NCBI GenBank assembly: GCA_950106755.1
Contig: OX467085.1
Coordinates: forward strand, 2,108,001 to 2,172,000
Direction of reading: 5' to 3'
Length of the DNA stretch: 64,000 bases
Origin: Climacium dendroides
Taxonomy: Eukaryota; Streptophyta; Bryopsida; Hypnales; Climaciaceae
Shown here piece after piece: positions 50,540 to 63,929 of this stretch. A program made the position numbers and the translations under genes. The notes beneath the pieces were generated by a model. The model did no database searches, had not been told where the DNA came from, and worked only from the letters and a program-made list of their open reading frames with translations. Positions within the stretch are counted from its first letter, which is position 1; every line of letters starts with the position of its first letter.

Positions 50540-52790
50540 AATTATAACACACAAGTTGCAAATCGTCGAAATAGTTAGGATTCATGGATAAATGAAGTTT
50601 AAGAGAACCCTATTGCTTTCCCACACTTTTTCAATCGAAATGGGTGTTAAAAAAATCAGACTCTGAAAATCATGCTGTATTTAATAGAAACCAAACCAAT
50701 AAATTATAGGCTTTTGACGTGGAAGCATGTCCGAAATTATAACACACAAGTTGCAAATCGTCGAAATAGTTAGGATTCATGGAAAAATGAAGTTTAAGAG
50801 AACCCTATTGCTTCCCCACACTTTTTCAATTGAAATGGGTGTTGAAGAATGAGACTCTAAAAATCATGTTGTATTTAATAGATACCAAACCAATAAATTA
50901 TAGGCTTTTGACGTGGAAGCATGTCCGAAATTATAACACACAAGTTGCAAATCGTCGAAATAGTTAGGATTCATGGAAAAATGAAGTTTAAGAGAACCCT
51001 ATTGCTTTCCCACACTTTTTCAATCGAAATGGGTGTTAAAAAAATCAGACTCTAAAAATCATGTTGTATTTAATAGAGACCAAACCAATAAATTATAGGC
51101 TTTTGACGTGGAAGCATGTCCGAAATTATAACACACAAGTTGCAAATCGTCGAAATAGTTAGGATTCATGGAAAAATGAAGTTTAAGAGAACCCTATTGC
51201 TTCCCCACACTTTTTCAATTGAAATGGGTGTTGAAGAATGAGACTCTAAAAATCATGTTGTATTTAATAGATACCAAACCAATAAATTATAGGCTTTTGA
51301 CGTGGAAGCATGTCCGAAATTATAACACACAAGTTGCAAATCGTCGAAATAGTTAGGATTCATGGAAAAATGAAGTTTAAGAAAACCCTATTGCTTCCCT
51401 ACACTTTTTCAATCGAAATGGGTGTTGAAGAATGAGACTCTAAAAATCATGTTGTATTTAATAGATACCAAACCAATAAATTATAGGCTTTTGACGTGGA
51501 AGCATGTCCGAAATTATAACACACAAGTTGCAAATAGTCGAAATACTTAGGATTCATGGAATAATGAAGTTTAAGAAAACCGTATGGCTTCCCCACACTT
51601 TTTCAATCGAAATGGGTGTTGAAGAATGAGACTCTAAAAATCATGTTGTATTTAATAGATACCAAACCAATAAATTATAGGCTTTTGACGTCGAAGCATG
51701 TCCGAAATTATAACACACAAGTTGCAAATCTTCGAAATAGTTAGGATTCATGGAAAAATGAAGTTTAAGAGAACCCTATTGCTTTCCTTACTTTTTCAAT
51801 CGAAATGGGTGTTAAAAAAATCAGACTCTAAAAATCATGCTGTATTTAATAGAAACCAAACCAATAAATTATAGGCTTTTGACGTGGAAGCATGTCCGAA
51901 ATCATAACACACAAGTTGCAAATCTTCGAAATAGTTAGGATTCATGGAAAAATGAAGTTTAAGAGAACCCTATTGCTTTCCCTTACTTTTTCAATCGAAA
52001 TGGGTGTTAAAAAAATCAGACTCTAAAAATCATGCTGTATTTAATAGAAACCAAACCAATAAATTATAGGTTTTTGACGTGGAAGCATGTCCGAAACTAT
52101 AACACACAAGTTGCAAATCGTCGAAACAGTTAGGATTCATGGAAAAATGAAGTTTAAGAGAACCCTATTGCTTCCCCACACTTTTTCAATTGAAATGGGT
52201 GTTGAAGAATGAGACTCTAAAAATCATGTTGTATTTAATAGATACCAAACCAATAAATTATAGGCTTTTGACGTGGACGCATGTCCGAAATTATAACACA
52301 CAAGTTGCAAATCGTCGAAATAGTTAGGATTCATGGATAAATGAAGTTTAAGAGAACCCTATTGCTTTCCCACACTTTTTCAATCGAAATGGGTGTTAAA
52401 AAAATCACACTCTAAAAATCATGCTGTATTTAATAGAAACCAAACCAATAAATTATAGGCTTTTGACGTGGAAGCATGTCCGAAATTATAACACACAAGT
52501 TGCAAATCGTCGAAATAGTTAGGATTCATGGAAAAATGAAGTTTAAGAGAACCCTATTGCTTCCCCACACTTTTTCAATTGAAATGGGTGTTGAAGAATG
52601 AGACTCTAAAAATCATGTTGTATTTAATAGATACCAAACCAATAAATTATAGGCTTTTGACGTGGAAGCATGTCCGAAATTATAACACACAAGTTGCAAA
52701 TCGTCGAAATAGTTAGGATTCATGGATAAATGAAGTTTAAGAGAACCCTATTGCTTCCCCACACTTTTTCAATTGAAATGGGTGTTGAAG
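50540..52790. repeat. 16-monomer HOR, copy 1 (offset 3,109 bp)
   Basis: About 2.25 kb matches 53,649-55,899 at an offset of 3,109 bp. Markers are CTCTGAAAATC (50,661 and 53,770), CTTCCCTACAC, AAATAGTCG (51,531 and 54,640), GCTTTCCTTAC and TAGGTTTTTGACG (52,067 and 55,176). An older relative lies about 4,470 bp upstream (CTCTGAAAATC at 46,191, AAATAGTCG at 47,061). Confidence 0.88.
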
Positions 52791-53648
52791 AATGAGACTC
52801 TAAAAATCATATTGTATTTAATAGATACCAAAGCAATAAATTATAGGCTTTTAAGGTGGAAGCATGTCTGAAATCATAACAGACAAGTTGCAAATCGTCG
52901 AAATAGTTAGGATTCATGGAAAAATGAAGTTTAAGAGAACCCTATTGCTTCCGCACACTTTTTCAATCGAAATGGATGTTAGAAAAATCAGACTCTAAAA
53001 ATCATGCTGTATTTAATAGAAACCAAACCAATAAATTATAGGCTTTTGAGGTCGAAGCATGTCCGAAATCATAACACACAAGTTGCAAATCGTCGAAATA
53101 GTTAGGATTCATGGAAAAATGAAGTTTAAGAGAACCCTATTGCTTCCCCACACTTTTTCAATTGAAATGGGTGTTGAAGAATGAGACTCTAAAAATCATG
53201 TTGTATTTAATAGATACCAAACCAATAAATTATAGGCTTTTGACGTGGAAGCATGTCCGAAATTATAACACACAAGTTGCAAATCGTCGAAATAGTTAGG
53301 ATTCATGGAAAAATGAAGTTTAAGAGAACCCTATTGCTTCCCCACACTTTTTCAATTGAAATGGGTGTTGAAGAATCAGACTCTAAAAATCATGCTGTAT
53401 TTAATAGAGACCAAACCAATAAATTATAGGCTTTTGACGTGGAAGCATGTCCGAAATCATAACACACAAGTTGCAAATCGTCGAAACAGTTAGGATTCAT
53501 GGAAAAATGAAGTTTAAGAGAACCCTATTGCTTCCCCACACTTTTTCAATTGAAATGGGTGTTGAAGAATGAGACTCTAAAAATCATGTTGTATTTAATA
53601 GATACCAAACCAATAAATTATAGGCTTTTGACGTGGAAGCATGTCCGA

Positions 53649-55899
53649 AATTATAACACACAAGTTGCAAATCGTCGAAATAGTTAGGATTCATGGATAA
53701 ATGAAGTTTAAGAGAACCCTATTGCTTTCCCACACTTTTTCAATCGAAATGGGTGTTAAAAAAATCAGACTCTGAAAATCATGCTGTATTTAATAGAAAC
53801 CAAACCAATAAATTATAGGCTTTTGACGTGGAAGCATGTCCGAAATTATAACACACAAGTTGCAAATCGTCGAAATAGTTAGGATTCATGGAAAAATGAA
53901 GTTTAAGAGAACCCTATTGCTTCCCCACACTTTTTCAATTGAAATGGGTGTTGAAGAATGAGACTCTAAAAATCATGTTGTATTTAATAGATACCAAACC
54001 AATAAATTATAGGCTTTTGACGTGGAAGCATGTCCGAAATTATAACACACAAGTTGCAAATCGTCGAAATAGTTAGGATTCATGGAAAAATGAAGTTTAA
54101 GAGAACCCTATTGCTTTCCCACACTTTTTCAATCGAAATGGGTGTTAAAAAAATCAGACTCTAAAAATCATGTTGTATTTAATAGAGACCAAACCAATAA
54201 ATTATAGGCTTTTGACGTGGAAGCATGTCCGAAATTATAACACACAAGTTGCAAATCGTCGAAATAGTTAGGATTCATGGAAAAATGAAGTTTAAGAGAA
54301 CCCTATTGCTTCCCCACACTTTTTCAATTGAAATGGGTGTTGAAGAATGAGACTCTAAAAATCATGTTGTATTTAATAGATACCAAACCAATAAATTATA
54401 GGCTTTTGACGTGGAAGCATGTCCGAAATTATAACACACAAGTTGCAAATCGTCGAAATAGTTAGGATTCATGGAAAAATGAAGTTTAAGAAAACCCTAT
54501 TGCTTCCCTACACTTTTTCAATCGAAATGGGTGTTGAAGAATGAGACTCTAAAAATCATGTTGTATTTAATAGATACCAAACCAATAAATTATAGGCTTT
54601 TGACGAGGAAGCATGTCCGAAATTATAACACACAAGTTGCAAATAGTCGAAATACTTAGGATTCATGGAATAATGAAGTTTAAGAAAACCGTATGGCTTC
54701 CCCACACTTTTTCAATCGAAATGGGTGTTGAAGAATGAGACTCTAAAAATCATGTTGTATTTAATAGATACCAAACCAATAAATTATAGGCTTTTGACGT
54801 CGAAGCATGTCCGAAATTATAACACACAAGTTGCAAATCTTCGAAATAGTTAGGATTCATGGAAAAATGAAGTTTAAGAGAACCCTATTGCTTTCCTTAC
54901 TTTTTCAATCGAAATGGGTGTTAAAAAAATCAGACTCTAAAAATCATGCTGTATTTAATAGAAACCAAACCAATAAATTATAGGCTTTTGACGTGGAAGC
55001 ATGTCCGAAATCATAACACACAAGTTGCAAATCTTCGAAATAGTTAGGATTCATGGAAAAATGAAGTTTAAGAGAACCCTATTGCTTTCCCTTACTTTTT
55101 CAATCGAAATGGGTGTTAAAAAAATCAGACTCTAAAAATCATGCTGTATTTAATAGAAACCAAACCAATAAATTATAGGTTTTTGACGTGGAAGCATGTC
55201 CGAAACTATAACACACAAGTTGCAAATCGTCGAAACAGTTAGGATTCATGGAAAAATGAAGTTTAAGAGAACCCTATTGCTTCCCCACACTTTTTCAATT
55301 GAAATGGGTGTTGAAGAATGAGACTCTAAAAATCATGTTGTATTTAATAGATACCAAACCAATAAATTATAGGCTTTTGACGTGGACGCATGTCCGAAAT
55401 TATAACACACAAGTTGCAAATCGTCGAAATAGTTAGGATTCATGGATAAATGAAGTTTAAGAGAACCCTATTGCTTTCCCACACTTTTTCAATCGAAATG
55501 GGTGTTAAAAAAATCACACTCTAAAAATCATGCTGTATTTAATAGAAACCAAACCAATAAATTATAGGCTTTTGACGTGGAAGCATGTCCGAAATTATAA
55601 CACACAAGTTGCAAATCGTCGAAATAGTTAGGATTTATGGAAAAATGAAGTTTAAGAGAACCCTATTGCTTCCCCACACTTTTTCAATTGAAATGGGTGT
55701 TGAAGAATGAGACTCTAAAAATCATGTTGTATTTAATAGATACCAAACCAATAAATTATAGGCTTTTGACGTGGAAGCATGTCCGAAATTATAACACACA
55801 AGTTGCAAATCGTCGAAATAGTTAGGATTCATGGATAAATGAAGTTTAAGAGAACCCTATTGCTTCCCCACACTTTTTCAATTGAAATGGGTGTTGAAG
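53649..55899. repeat. 16-monomer HOR, copy 2
   Basis: This is the second copy of 50,540-52,790. A private change is GGATTTATGG near 55,634. Copy 2 keeps GACGAGG near 54,603, as does the relative at 47,024, where copy 1 has GACGTGG. The shared order ends before the TTTTAAGG monomer that follows copy 1 at 52,849. Confidence 0.87.
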
Positions 55900-57711
55900 A
55901 ATGAGACTCTAAAAATCATGTTGTATTTAATAGATACCAAACCAATAAATTATAGGCTTTTGACGTGGAAGCATGTCCGAAATTATAACACACAAGTTGC
56001 AAATCGTCGAAATAGTTAGGATTCATGGAAAAATGAAGTTTAAGAGAACCCTATTGCTTTCCCACACTTTTTCAATCGAAATGGGTGTTAAAAAAATCAG
56101 ACTCTAAAAATCATGTTGTATTTAATAGAGACCAAACCAATAAATTATAGGCTTTTGACGTGGAAGCATGTCCGAAATTATAACACACAAGTTGCAAATC
56201 TTCGAAATAGTTAGGATTCATGGAAAAATGAAGTTTAAGAGAACCCTATTGCTTTCCCACACTTTTTCAATCGAAATGGGTGTTAAAAAAATCAGACTCT
56301 AAAAATCATGTTGTATTTAATAGAGACCAAACCAATAAATTATAGGCTTTTGACGTGGAAGCATGTCCGAAATTATAACACACAAGTTGCAAATCGTCGA
56401 AATAGTTAGGATTCATGGAAAAATGAAGTTTAAGAGAACCCTATTGCTTCCCCACACTTTTTCAATTGAAATGGGTGTTGAAGAATGAGACTCTAAAAAT
56501 CATGTTGTATTTAATAGATACCAAACCAATAAATTATAGGCTTTTGACGTGGAAGCATGTCCGAAATTATAACACACAAGTTGCAAATCGTCGAAATAGT
56601 TAGGATTCATGGATAAATGAAGTTTAAGAGAACCCTATTGCTTCCCCACACTTTTTCAATTGAAATGGGTGTTGAAGAATGAGACTCTAAAAATCATGTT
56701 GTATTTAATAGATACCAAACCAATAAATTATAGGCTTTTGACGTGGAAGCATGTCCGAAATTATAACACACAAGTTGCAAATCTTCGAAATAGTTAGGAT
56801 TCATGGAAAAATGAAGTTTAAGAGAACCCTATTGCTTTCCCTTACTTTTTCAATCGAAATGGGTGTTAAAAAAATCAGACTCTAAAAATCATGCTGTATT
56901 TAATAGAAACCAAACCAATAAATTATAGGCTTTTGACGTCGAAGCATGTCCGAAATTATAACACACAAGTTGCAAATCGTCGAAATAGTTAGGATTCATG
57001 GAAAAATGAAGTTTAAGAGAACCCTATTGCTTCCGCACACTTTTTCAATCGAAATGGATGTTAAAAAAATCAGACTCTAAAAATCATGCTGTATTTAATA
57101 GAAACCAAACCAATAAATTATAGGCTTTTGACGTGGAAGCATGTCCGAAATTATAACACAGAAGTTGCAAATCGTCGAAATAGTTCGGATTCATGGAAAA
57201 ATGAAGTTTAAGAGAACCCTATTGCTTCCCCACACTTTTTCAATTGAAATGGGTGTTGAAGAATGAGACTCTAAAAATCATGTTGTATTTAATAGATACC
57301 AAACCAATTAATTATAGGCTTTTGACGTCGAAGCATGTCCGAAATCATAACACACAAGTTGCAAATCGTCGAAATAGTTAGGATTCATGGAAAAATGAAG
57401 TTTAAGAGAACCCTATTGCTTCCCCACACTTTTTCAATTGAAATGGGTGTTGAAGAATGAGACTCTAAAAATCATGTTGTATTTAATAGATACCAAACCA
57501 ATAAATTATAGGCTTTTGACGTGGAAGCATGTCCGAAATTATAACACACAAGTTGCAAATCGTCGAAATAGTTAGGATTCATGGATAAATGAAGTTTAAG
57601 AGAACCCTATTGCTTCCCCACACTTTTTCAATTGAAATGGGTGTTGAAGAATGAGACTCTAAAAATCATGTTGTATTTAATAGATACCAAACCAATAAAT
57701 TATAGGCTTTT

Positions 57712-57905
57712 GACGTGGAAGCATGTCCGAAATTATAACACACAAGTTGCAAATCGTCGAAATAGTTAGGATTCATGGAAAAATGAAGTTTAAGAGAACC
57801 CTATTGCTTCCCCACACTTTTTCAATTGAAATGGGTGTTGAAGAATGAGACTCTAAAAATCATGTTGTATTTAATAGATACCAAACCAATAAATTATAGG
57901 CTTTT
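57712..57905. repeat. Representative type A monomer (194 bp)
   Basis: This copy carries the commonest state at most variable sites and can serve as the reference unit, phased at the G of GACGTGG. Reading along it: GACGTGG start; CCGAAATTATAAC; AAATCGTCG; AGTTAGGATTCATGG; GAAAAATGAAG; GAGAACCCTATTGC; CCCCACAC; a T5 tract; the 12-bp palindrome TTTCAATTGAAA; GTTGAAGAATGAGACTC (the A-class signature); CATGTTG; AGATACC; AATAAATTATAGGC. Composition is 65 G+C of 194. It holds four CpG sites. Recurring alternative states elsewhere are GTCG for GTGG, CATAAC for TATAAC, TCTTCG for TCGTCG, ACTTAGG for AGTTAGG, GGATAAATG for GGAAAAATG, AAAACCGTATGG for GAGAACCCTATTG, CTTTCCCAC or CTTCCGCAC for CTTCCCCAC, CAATCG for CAATTG, and CATGCTG for CATGTTG. 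Confidence 0.95.
57820..57831. other. 12-bp perfect palindrome inside type A monomers (example)
   Basis: TTTCAATTGAAA equals its own reverse complement and sits at bases 109-120 of the monomer phased at GACG. It is present in monomers with the CAATTG state. Monomers with CAATCG read TTTCAATCGAAA, and the symmetry is broken at one position. Short dyads are a recurrent property of centromeric satellites, but no function is shown here. Confidence 0.85.
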
Positions 57906-60900
57906 GACGTGGAAGCATGTCCGAAATTATAACACACAAGTTGCAAATCGTCGAAATAGTTAGGATTCATGGATAAATGAAGTTTAAGAGAACCCTATTG
58001 CTTCCCCACACTTTTTCAATTGAAATGGGTGTTGAAGAATGAGACTCTAAAAATCATGTTGTATTTAATAGATACCAAACCAATAAATTATAGGCTTTTG
58101 ACGTGGAAGCATGTCCGAAATTATAACACACAAGTTGCAAATCGTCGAAATAGTTAGGATTCATGGAAAAATGAAGTTTAAGAGAACCCTATTGCTTTCC
58201 CACACTTTTTCAATCGAAATGGGTGTTAAAAAAATCAGACTCTAAAAATCATGTTGTATTTAATAGAGACCAAACCAATAAATTATAGGCTTTTGACGTG
58301 GAAGCATGTCCGAAATTATAACACACAAGTTGCAAATCTTCGAAATAGTTAGGATTCATGGAAAAATGAAGTTTAAGAGAACCCTATTGCTTTCCCACAC
58401 TTTTTCAATCGAAATGGGTGTTAAAAAAATCAGACTCTAAAAATCATGTTGTATTTAATAGAGACCAAACCAATAAATTATAGGCTTTTGACGTGGAAGC
58501 ATGTCCGAAATTATAACACACAAGTTGCAAATCGTCGAAATAGTTAGGATTCATGGAAAAATGAAGTTTAAGAGAACCCTATTGCTTCCCCACACTTTTT
58601 CAATTGAAATGGGTGTTGAAGAATGAGACTCTAAAAATCATGTTGTATTTAATAGATACCAAACCAATAAATTATAGGCTTTTGACGTGGAAGCATGTCC
58701 GAAATTATAACACACAAGTTGCAAATCGTCGAAATAGTTAGGATTCATGGATAAATGAAGTTTAAGAGAACCCTATTGCTTCCCCACACTTTTTCAATTG
58801 AAATGGGTGTTGAAGAATGAGACTCTAAAAATCATGTTGTATTTAATAGATACCAAACCAATAAATTATAGGCTTTTGACGTGGAAGCATGTCCGAAATT
58901 ATAACACACAAGTTGCAAATCTTCGAAATAGTTAGGATTCATGGAAAAATGAAGTTTAAGAGAACCCTATTGCTTCCGCACACTTTTTCAATCGAAATGG
59001 ATGTTAAAAAAATCAGACTCTAAAAATCATGTTGTATTTAATAGATACCAAACCAATAAATTATAGGCTTTTGACGTGGAAGCATGTCCGAAATCATAAC
59101 ACACAAGTTGCAAATCGTCGAAATAGTTAGGATTCATGGAAAAATGAAGTTTAAGAGAACCCTATTGCTTTCCCACACTTTTTCAATCGAAATGGGTGTT
59201 AAAAAAATCAGACTCTAAAAATCATGTTGTATTTAATAGAGACCAAACCAATAAATTATAGGCTTTTGACGTGGAAGCATGTCCGAAATTATAACACACA
59301 AGTTGCAAATCGTCGAAATAGTTAGGATTCATGGAAAAATGAAGTTTAAGAGAACCCTATTGCTTCCCCACACTTTTTCAATTGAAATGGGTGTTGAAGA
59401 ATGAGACTCTAAAAATCATGTTGTATTTAATAGATACCAAACCAATAAATTATAGGCTTTTGACGTGGAAGCATGTCCGAAATTATAACACACAAGTTGC
59501 AAATCGTCGAAATAGTTAGGATTCATGGAAAAATGAAGTTTGAGAGAACCCTATTGCTTTCCCTTACTTTTTCAATCGAAATGGGTGTTAAAAAAATCAC
59601 CCTCTAAAAATCATGCTGTATTTAATAGAAACCAAACCAATAAATTATAGGCTTTTGACGTGGAAGCATGTCCGAAATTATAACACACAAGTTGCAAATC
59701 GTCGAAATAGTTAGGATTCATGGAAAAATGAAGTTTAAGAGAACCCTATTGCTTCCCCACACTTTTTCAATTGAAATGGGTGTTGAAGAATGAGACTCTA
59801 AAAATCATGTTGTATTTAATAGATACCAAACCAATAAATTATAGGCTTTTGACGTGGAAGCATGTCCGAAATCATAACACACAAGTTGCAAATCGTCGAA
59901 ATAGTTAGAATTCATGGAAAAATGAAGTTTAAGAGAACCCTATTGCTTCCGCACACTTTTTCAATCGAAATGGATGTTAAAAAAATGAGACTCTAAAATT
60001 CATGCTGTATTTAATAGAAACCAAACCAATAAATTATAGGCTTTTGACGTGGAAGCATGTCCGAAATCATAACTCACAAGTTGCAAATCGTCGAAATAGT
60101 TAGGATTCATGGAAAAATGAAGTTTAAGAGAACCCTATTGCTTCCCCACACTTTTTCAATTGAAATGGGTGTTGAAGAATGAGACTCTAAAAATCATGTT
60201 GTATTTAATAGATACCAAACCAATAAATTATAGGCTTTTGACGTGGAAGCATGTCCGAAATTATAACACACAAGTTGCAAATCGTCGAAATAGTTAGGAT
60301 TCATGGAAAAATGAAGTTTAAGAAAACCGTATGGCTTCCCCACACTTTTTCAATCGAAATGGGTGTTGAAGAATGAGACTCTAAAAATCATGTTGTATTT
60401 AATAGATACCAAACCAATAAATTATAGGCTTTTGACGAGGAAGCATGTCCGAAATTATAACACACAAGTTGCAAATCGTCGAAATAGTTAGGATTCATGG
60501 AAAAATGAAGTTTAAGAAAACCGTATGGCTTCCCCACACTTTTTCAATCGAAATGGGTGTTGAAGAATGAGACTCTAAAAATCATGTTGTATTTAATAGA
60601 TACCAAACCAATAAATTATAGGCTTTTGACGAGGAAGCATGTCCGAAATTATAACACACAAGTTGCAAATCGTCGAAATACTTAGGATTCATGGAATAAT
60701 GAAGTTTAAGAAAACCGTATGGCTTCCCCACACTTTTTCAATCGAAATGGGTGTTGAAGAATGAGACTCTAAAAATCATGTTGTATTTAATAGATACCAA
60801 ACCAATAAATTATAGGCTTTTGACGTCGAAGCATGTCCGAAATTATAACACACAAGTTGCAAATCTTCGAAATAGTTAGGATTCATGGAAAAATGAAGTT

Positions 60901-63900
60901 TAAGAGAACCCTATTGCTTTCCCTTACTTTTTCAATCGAAATGGGTGTTAAAAAAATCAGACTCTAAAAATCATGCTGTATTTAATAGAAACCAAACCAA
61001 TAAATTATAGGCTTTTGACGTGGAAGCATGTCCGAAATCATAACACACAAGTTGCAAATCATCGAAATAGTTAGGATTCATGGAAAAATGAAGTTTAAGA
61101 GAACCCTATTGCTTCCCCACACTTTTTCAATTGAAATGGGTGTTGAAGAATGAGACTCTAAAAATCATGTTGTATTTAATAGATACCAAACCAATAAATT
61201 ATAGGCTTTTGACGTCGAAGCATGTCCGAAATTATAACACACAAGTTGCAAATCTTCGAAATAGTTAGGATTCATGGAAAAATGAAGTTTAAGAGAACCC
61301 TATTGCTTCCCCACACTTTTTCAATTGAAATGGGTGTTGAAGAATGAGACTCTAAAAATCATGTTGTATTTAATAGATACCAAACCAATAAATTATAGGC
61401 TTTTGACGTGGAAGCATGTCCGAAATAATAACACACAAGTTGCAAATCGTCGAAATAGTTAGGATTCATGGAAAAATGAAGTTTAAGAGAACCCTATTGC
61501 TTTCCCTTACTTTTTCAATCGAAATGGGTGTTAAAAAAATCACACTCTAAAAATCATGCTGTATTTAATAGAAACCAAACCAATAAATTATAGGCTTTTG
61601 ACGTCGAAGCATGTCCGAAATTATAACACACAAGTTGCAAATCGTCGAAATAGTTAGGATTCATGGAAAAATGAAGTTTAAGAGAACCCTATTGCTTCCC
61701 CACATTTTTTCAATTGAAATGGGTGTTGAAGAATGAGACTCTAAAAATCATGTTGTATTTAATAGATACCAAACCAATAAATTATAGGCTTTTGACGTCG
61801 AAGCATGTCCGAAATCATAACACACAAGTTGCAAATCGTCGAAATAGTTAGAATTCATGGAAAAATGAAGTTTAAGAGAACCCTATTGCTTCCGCACACT
61901 TTTTCAATCGAAATGGATGTTAAAAAAATGAGACTCTAAAATTCATGCTGTATTTAATAGAAACCAAACCAATAAATTATAGGTTTTTGACGTGGAAGCA
62001 TGTCCGAAATCATAACTCACAAGTTGGAAATCGTCGAAATAGTTAGGATTCATGGAAAAATGAAGTTTAAGAGAACCCTATTGCTTCCCCACACTTTTTC
62101 AATTGAAATGGGTGTTGAAGAATGAGACTCTAAAAATCATGTTGTATTTAATAGATACCAAACCAATAAATTATAGGCTTTTGACGTGGAAGCATGTCCG
62201 AAATTATAACACACAAGTTGCAAATCGTCGAAATAGTTAGGATTCATGGAAAAATGAAGTTTAAGAAAACCGTATGGCTTCCCCACACTTTTTCAATCGA
62301 AATGGGTGTTGAAGAATGAGACTCTAAAAATCATGTTGTATTTAATAGATACCAAACCAATAAATTATAGGCTTTTGACGAGGAAGCATGTCCGAAATTA
62401 TAACACACAAGTTGCAAATCGTCGAAATAGTTAGGATTCATGGAAAAATGAAGTTTAAGAGAACCCTATTGCTTCCCCACACTTTTTCAATTGAAATGGG
62501 TGTTGAAGAATGAGACTCTAAAAATCATGTTGTATTTAATAGATACCAAACCAATAAATTATAGGCTTTTGACGTCGAAGCATGTCCGAAATCATAACAC
62601 ACAAGTTGCAAATCGTCGAAATAGTTAGGATTCATGGAAAAATGAAGTTTAAGAAAACCGTATGGCTTCCCCACACTTTTTCAATCGAAATGGGTGTTGA
62701 AGAATGAGACTCTAAAAATCATGTTGTATTTAATAGATACCAAACCAATAAATTATAGGCTTTTGACGAGGAAGCATGTCCGAAATTATAACACACAAGT
62801 TGCAAATCGTCGAAATACTTAGGATTCATGGAATAATGAAGTTTAAGAAAACCGTATGGCTTCCCCACACTTTTTCAATCGAAATGGGTGTTGAAGAATG
62901 AGACTCTAAAAATCATGTTGTATTTAATAGATACCAAACCAATAAATTATAGGCTTTTGACGTGGAAGCATGTCCGAAATTATAACACACAAGTTGCAAA
63001 TCTTCGAAATAGTTAGGATTCATGGAAAAATGAAGTTTAAGAGAACCCTATTGCTTTCCCTTACTTTTTCAATCGAAATGGGTGTTAAAAAAATCAGACT
63101 CTAAAAATCATGCTGTATTTAATAGAAACCAAACCAATAAATTATAGGCTTTTGACGTGGAAGCATGTCCGAAATCATAACACACAAGTTGCAAATCATC
63201 GAAATAGTTAGGATTCATGGAAAAATGAAGTTTAAGAGAACCCTATTGCTTCCCCACACTTTTTCAATTGAAATGGGTGTTGAAGAATGAGACTCTAAAA
63301 ATCATGTTGTATTTAATAGATACCAAACCAATAAATTATAGGCTTTTGACGTCGAAGCATGTCCGAAATTATAACACACAAGTTGCAAATCTTCGAAATA
63401 GTTAGGATTCATGGAAAAATGAAGTTTAAGAGAACCCTATTGCTTCCGCACACTTTTTCAATTGAAATGGGTGTTGAAGAATGAGACTCTAAAAATCATG
63501 TTGTATTTAATAGATACCAAACCAATAAATTATAGGCTTTTGACGTCGAAGCATGTCCGAAATTATAACACACAAGTTGCAAATCGTCGAAATAGTTAGG
63601 ATTCATGGAAAAATGAAGTTTAAGAGAACCCTATTGCTTTCCCACACTTTTTCAATCGAAATGGGTGTTGAAGAATGAGACTCTAAAAATCATGTTGTAT
63701 TTAATAGATACCAAACCAATAAATTATAGGCTTTTGACGAGGAAGCATGTCCGAAATTATAACACACAAGTTGCAAATCGTCGAAATACTTAGGATTCAT
63801 GGAATAATGAAGTTTAAGAAAACCGTATGGCTTCCCCACACTTTTTCAATCGAAATGGGTGTTGAAGAATGAGACTCTAAAAATCATGTTGTATTTAATA

Positions 63901-63929
63901 GATACCAAACCAATAAATTATAGGCTTTT

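Larger units (their letters stand above)
43867..56000. repeat. Block V: A/B region with 7-mer and 16-mer HORs
   Basis: A and B monomers largely alternate. The rare marker TTTTAAGGTGG with GTCTGAAATC and ATAACAGAC occurs at 45,075, 48,573, 49,934 and 52,849, at spacings of 18, 7 and 15 monomers. TAGGTTTTTGACG occurs at 47,791, 49,152, 52,067 and 55,176. AAATAGTCGAAATACTT with GGAATAATG occurs near 47,061, 51,531 and 54,640. Together these show overlapping amplified segments. Confidence 0.88.
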
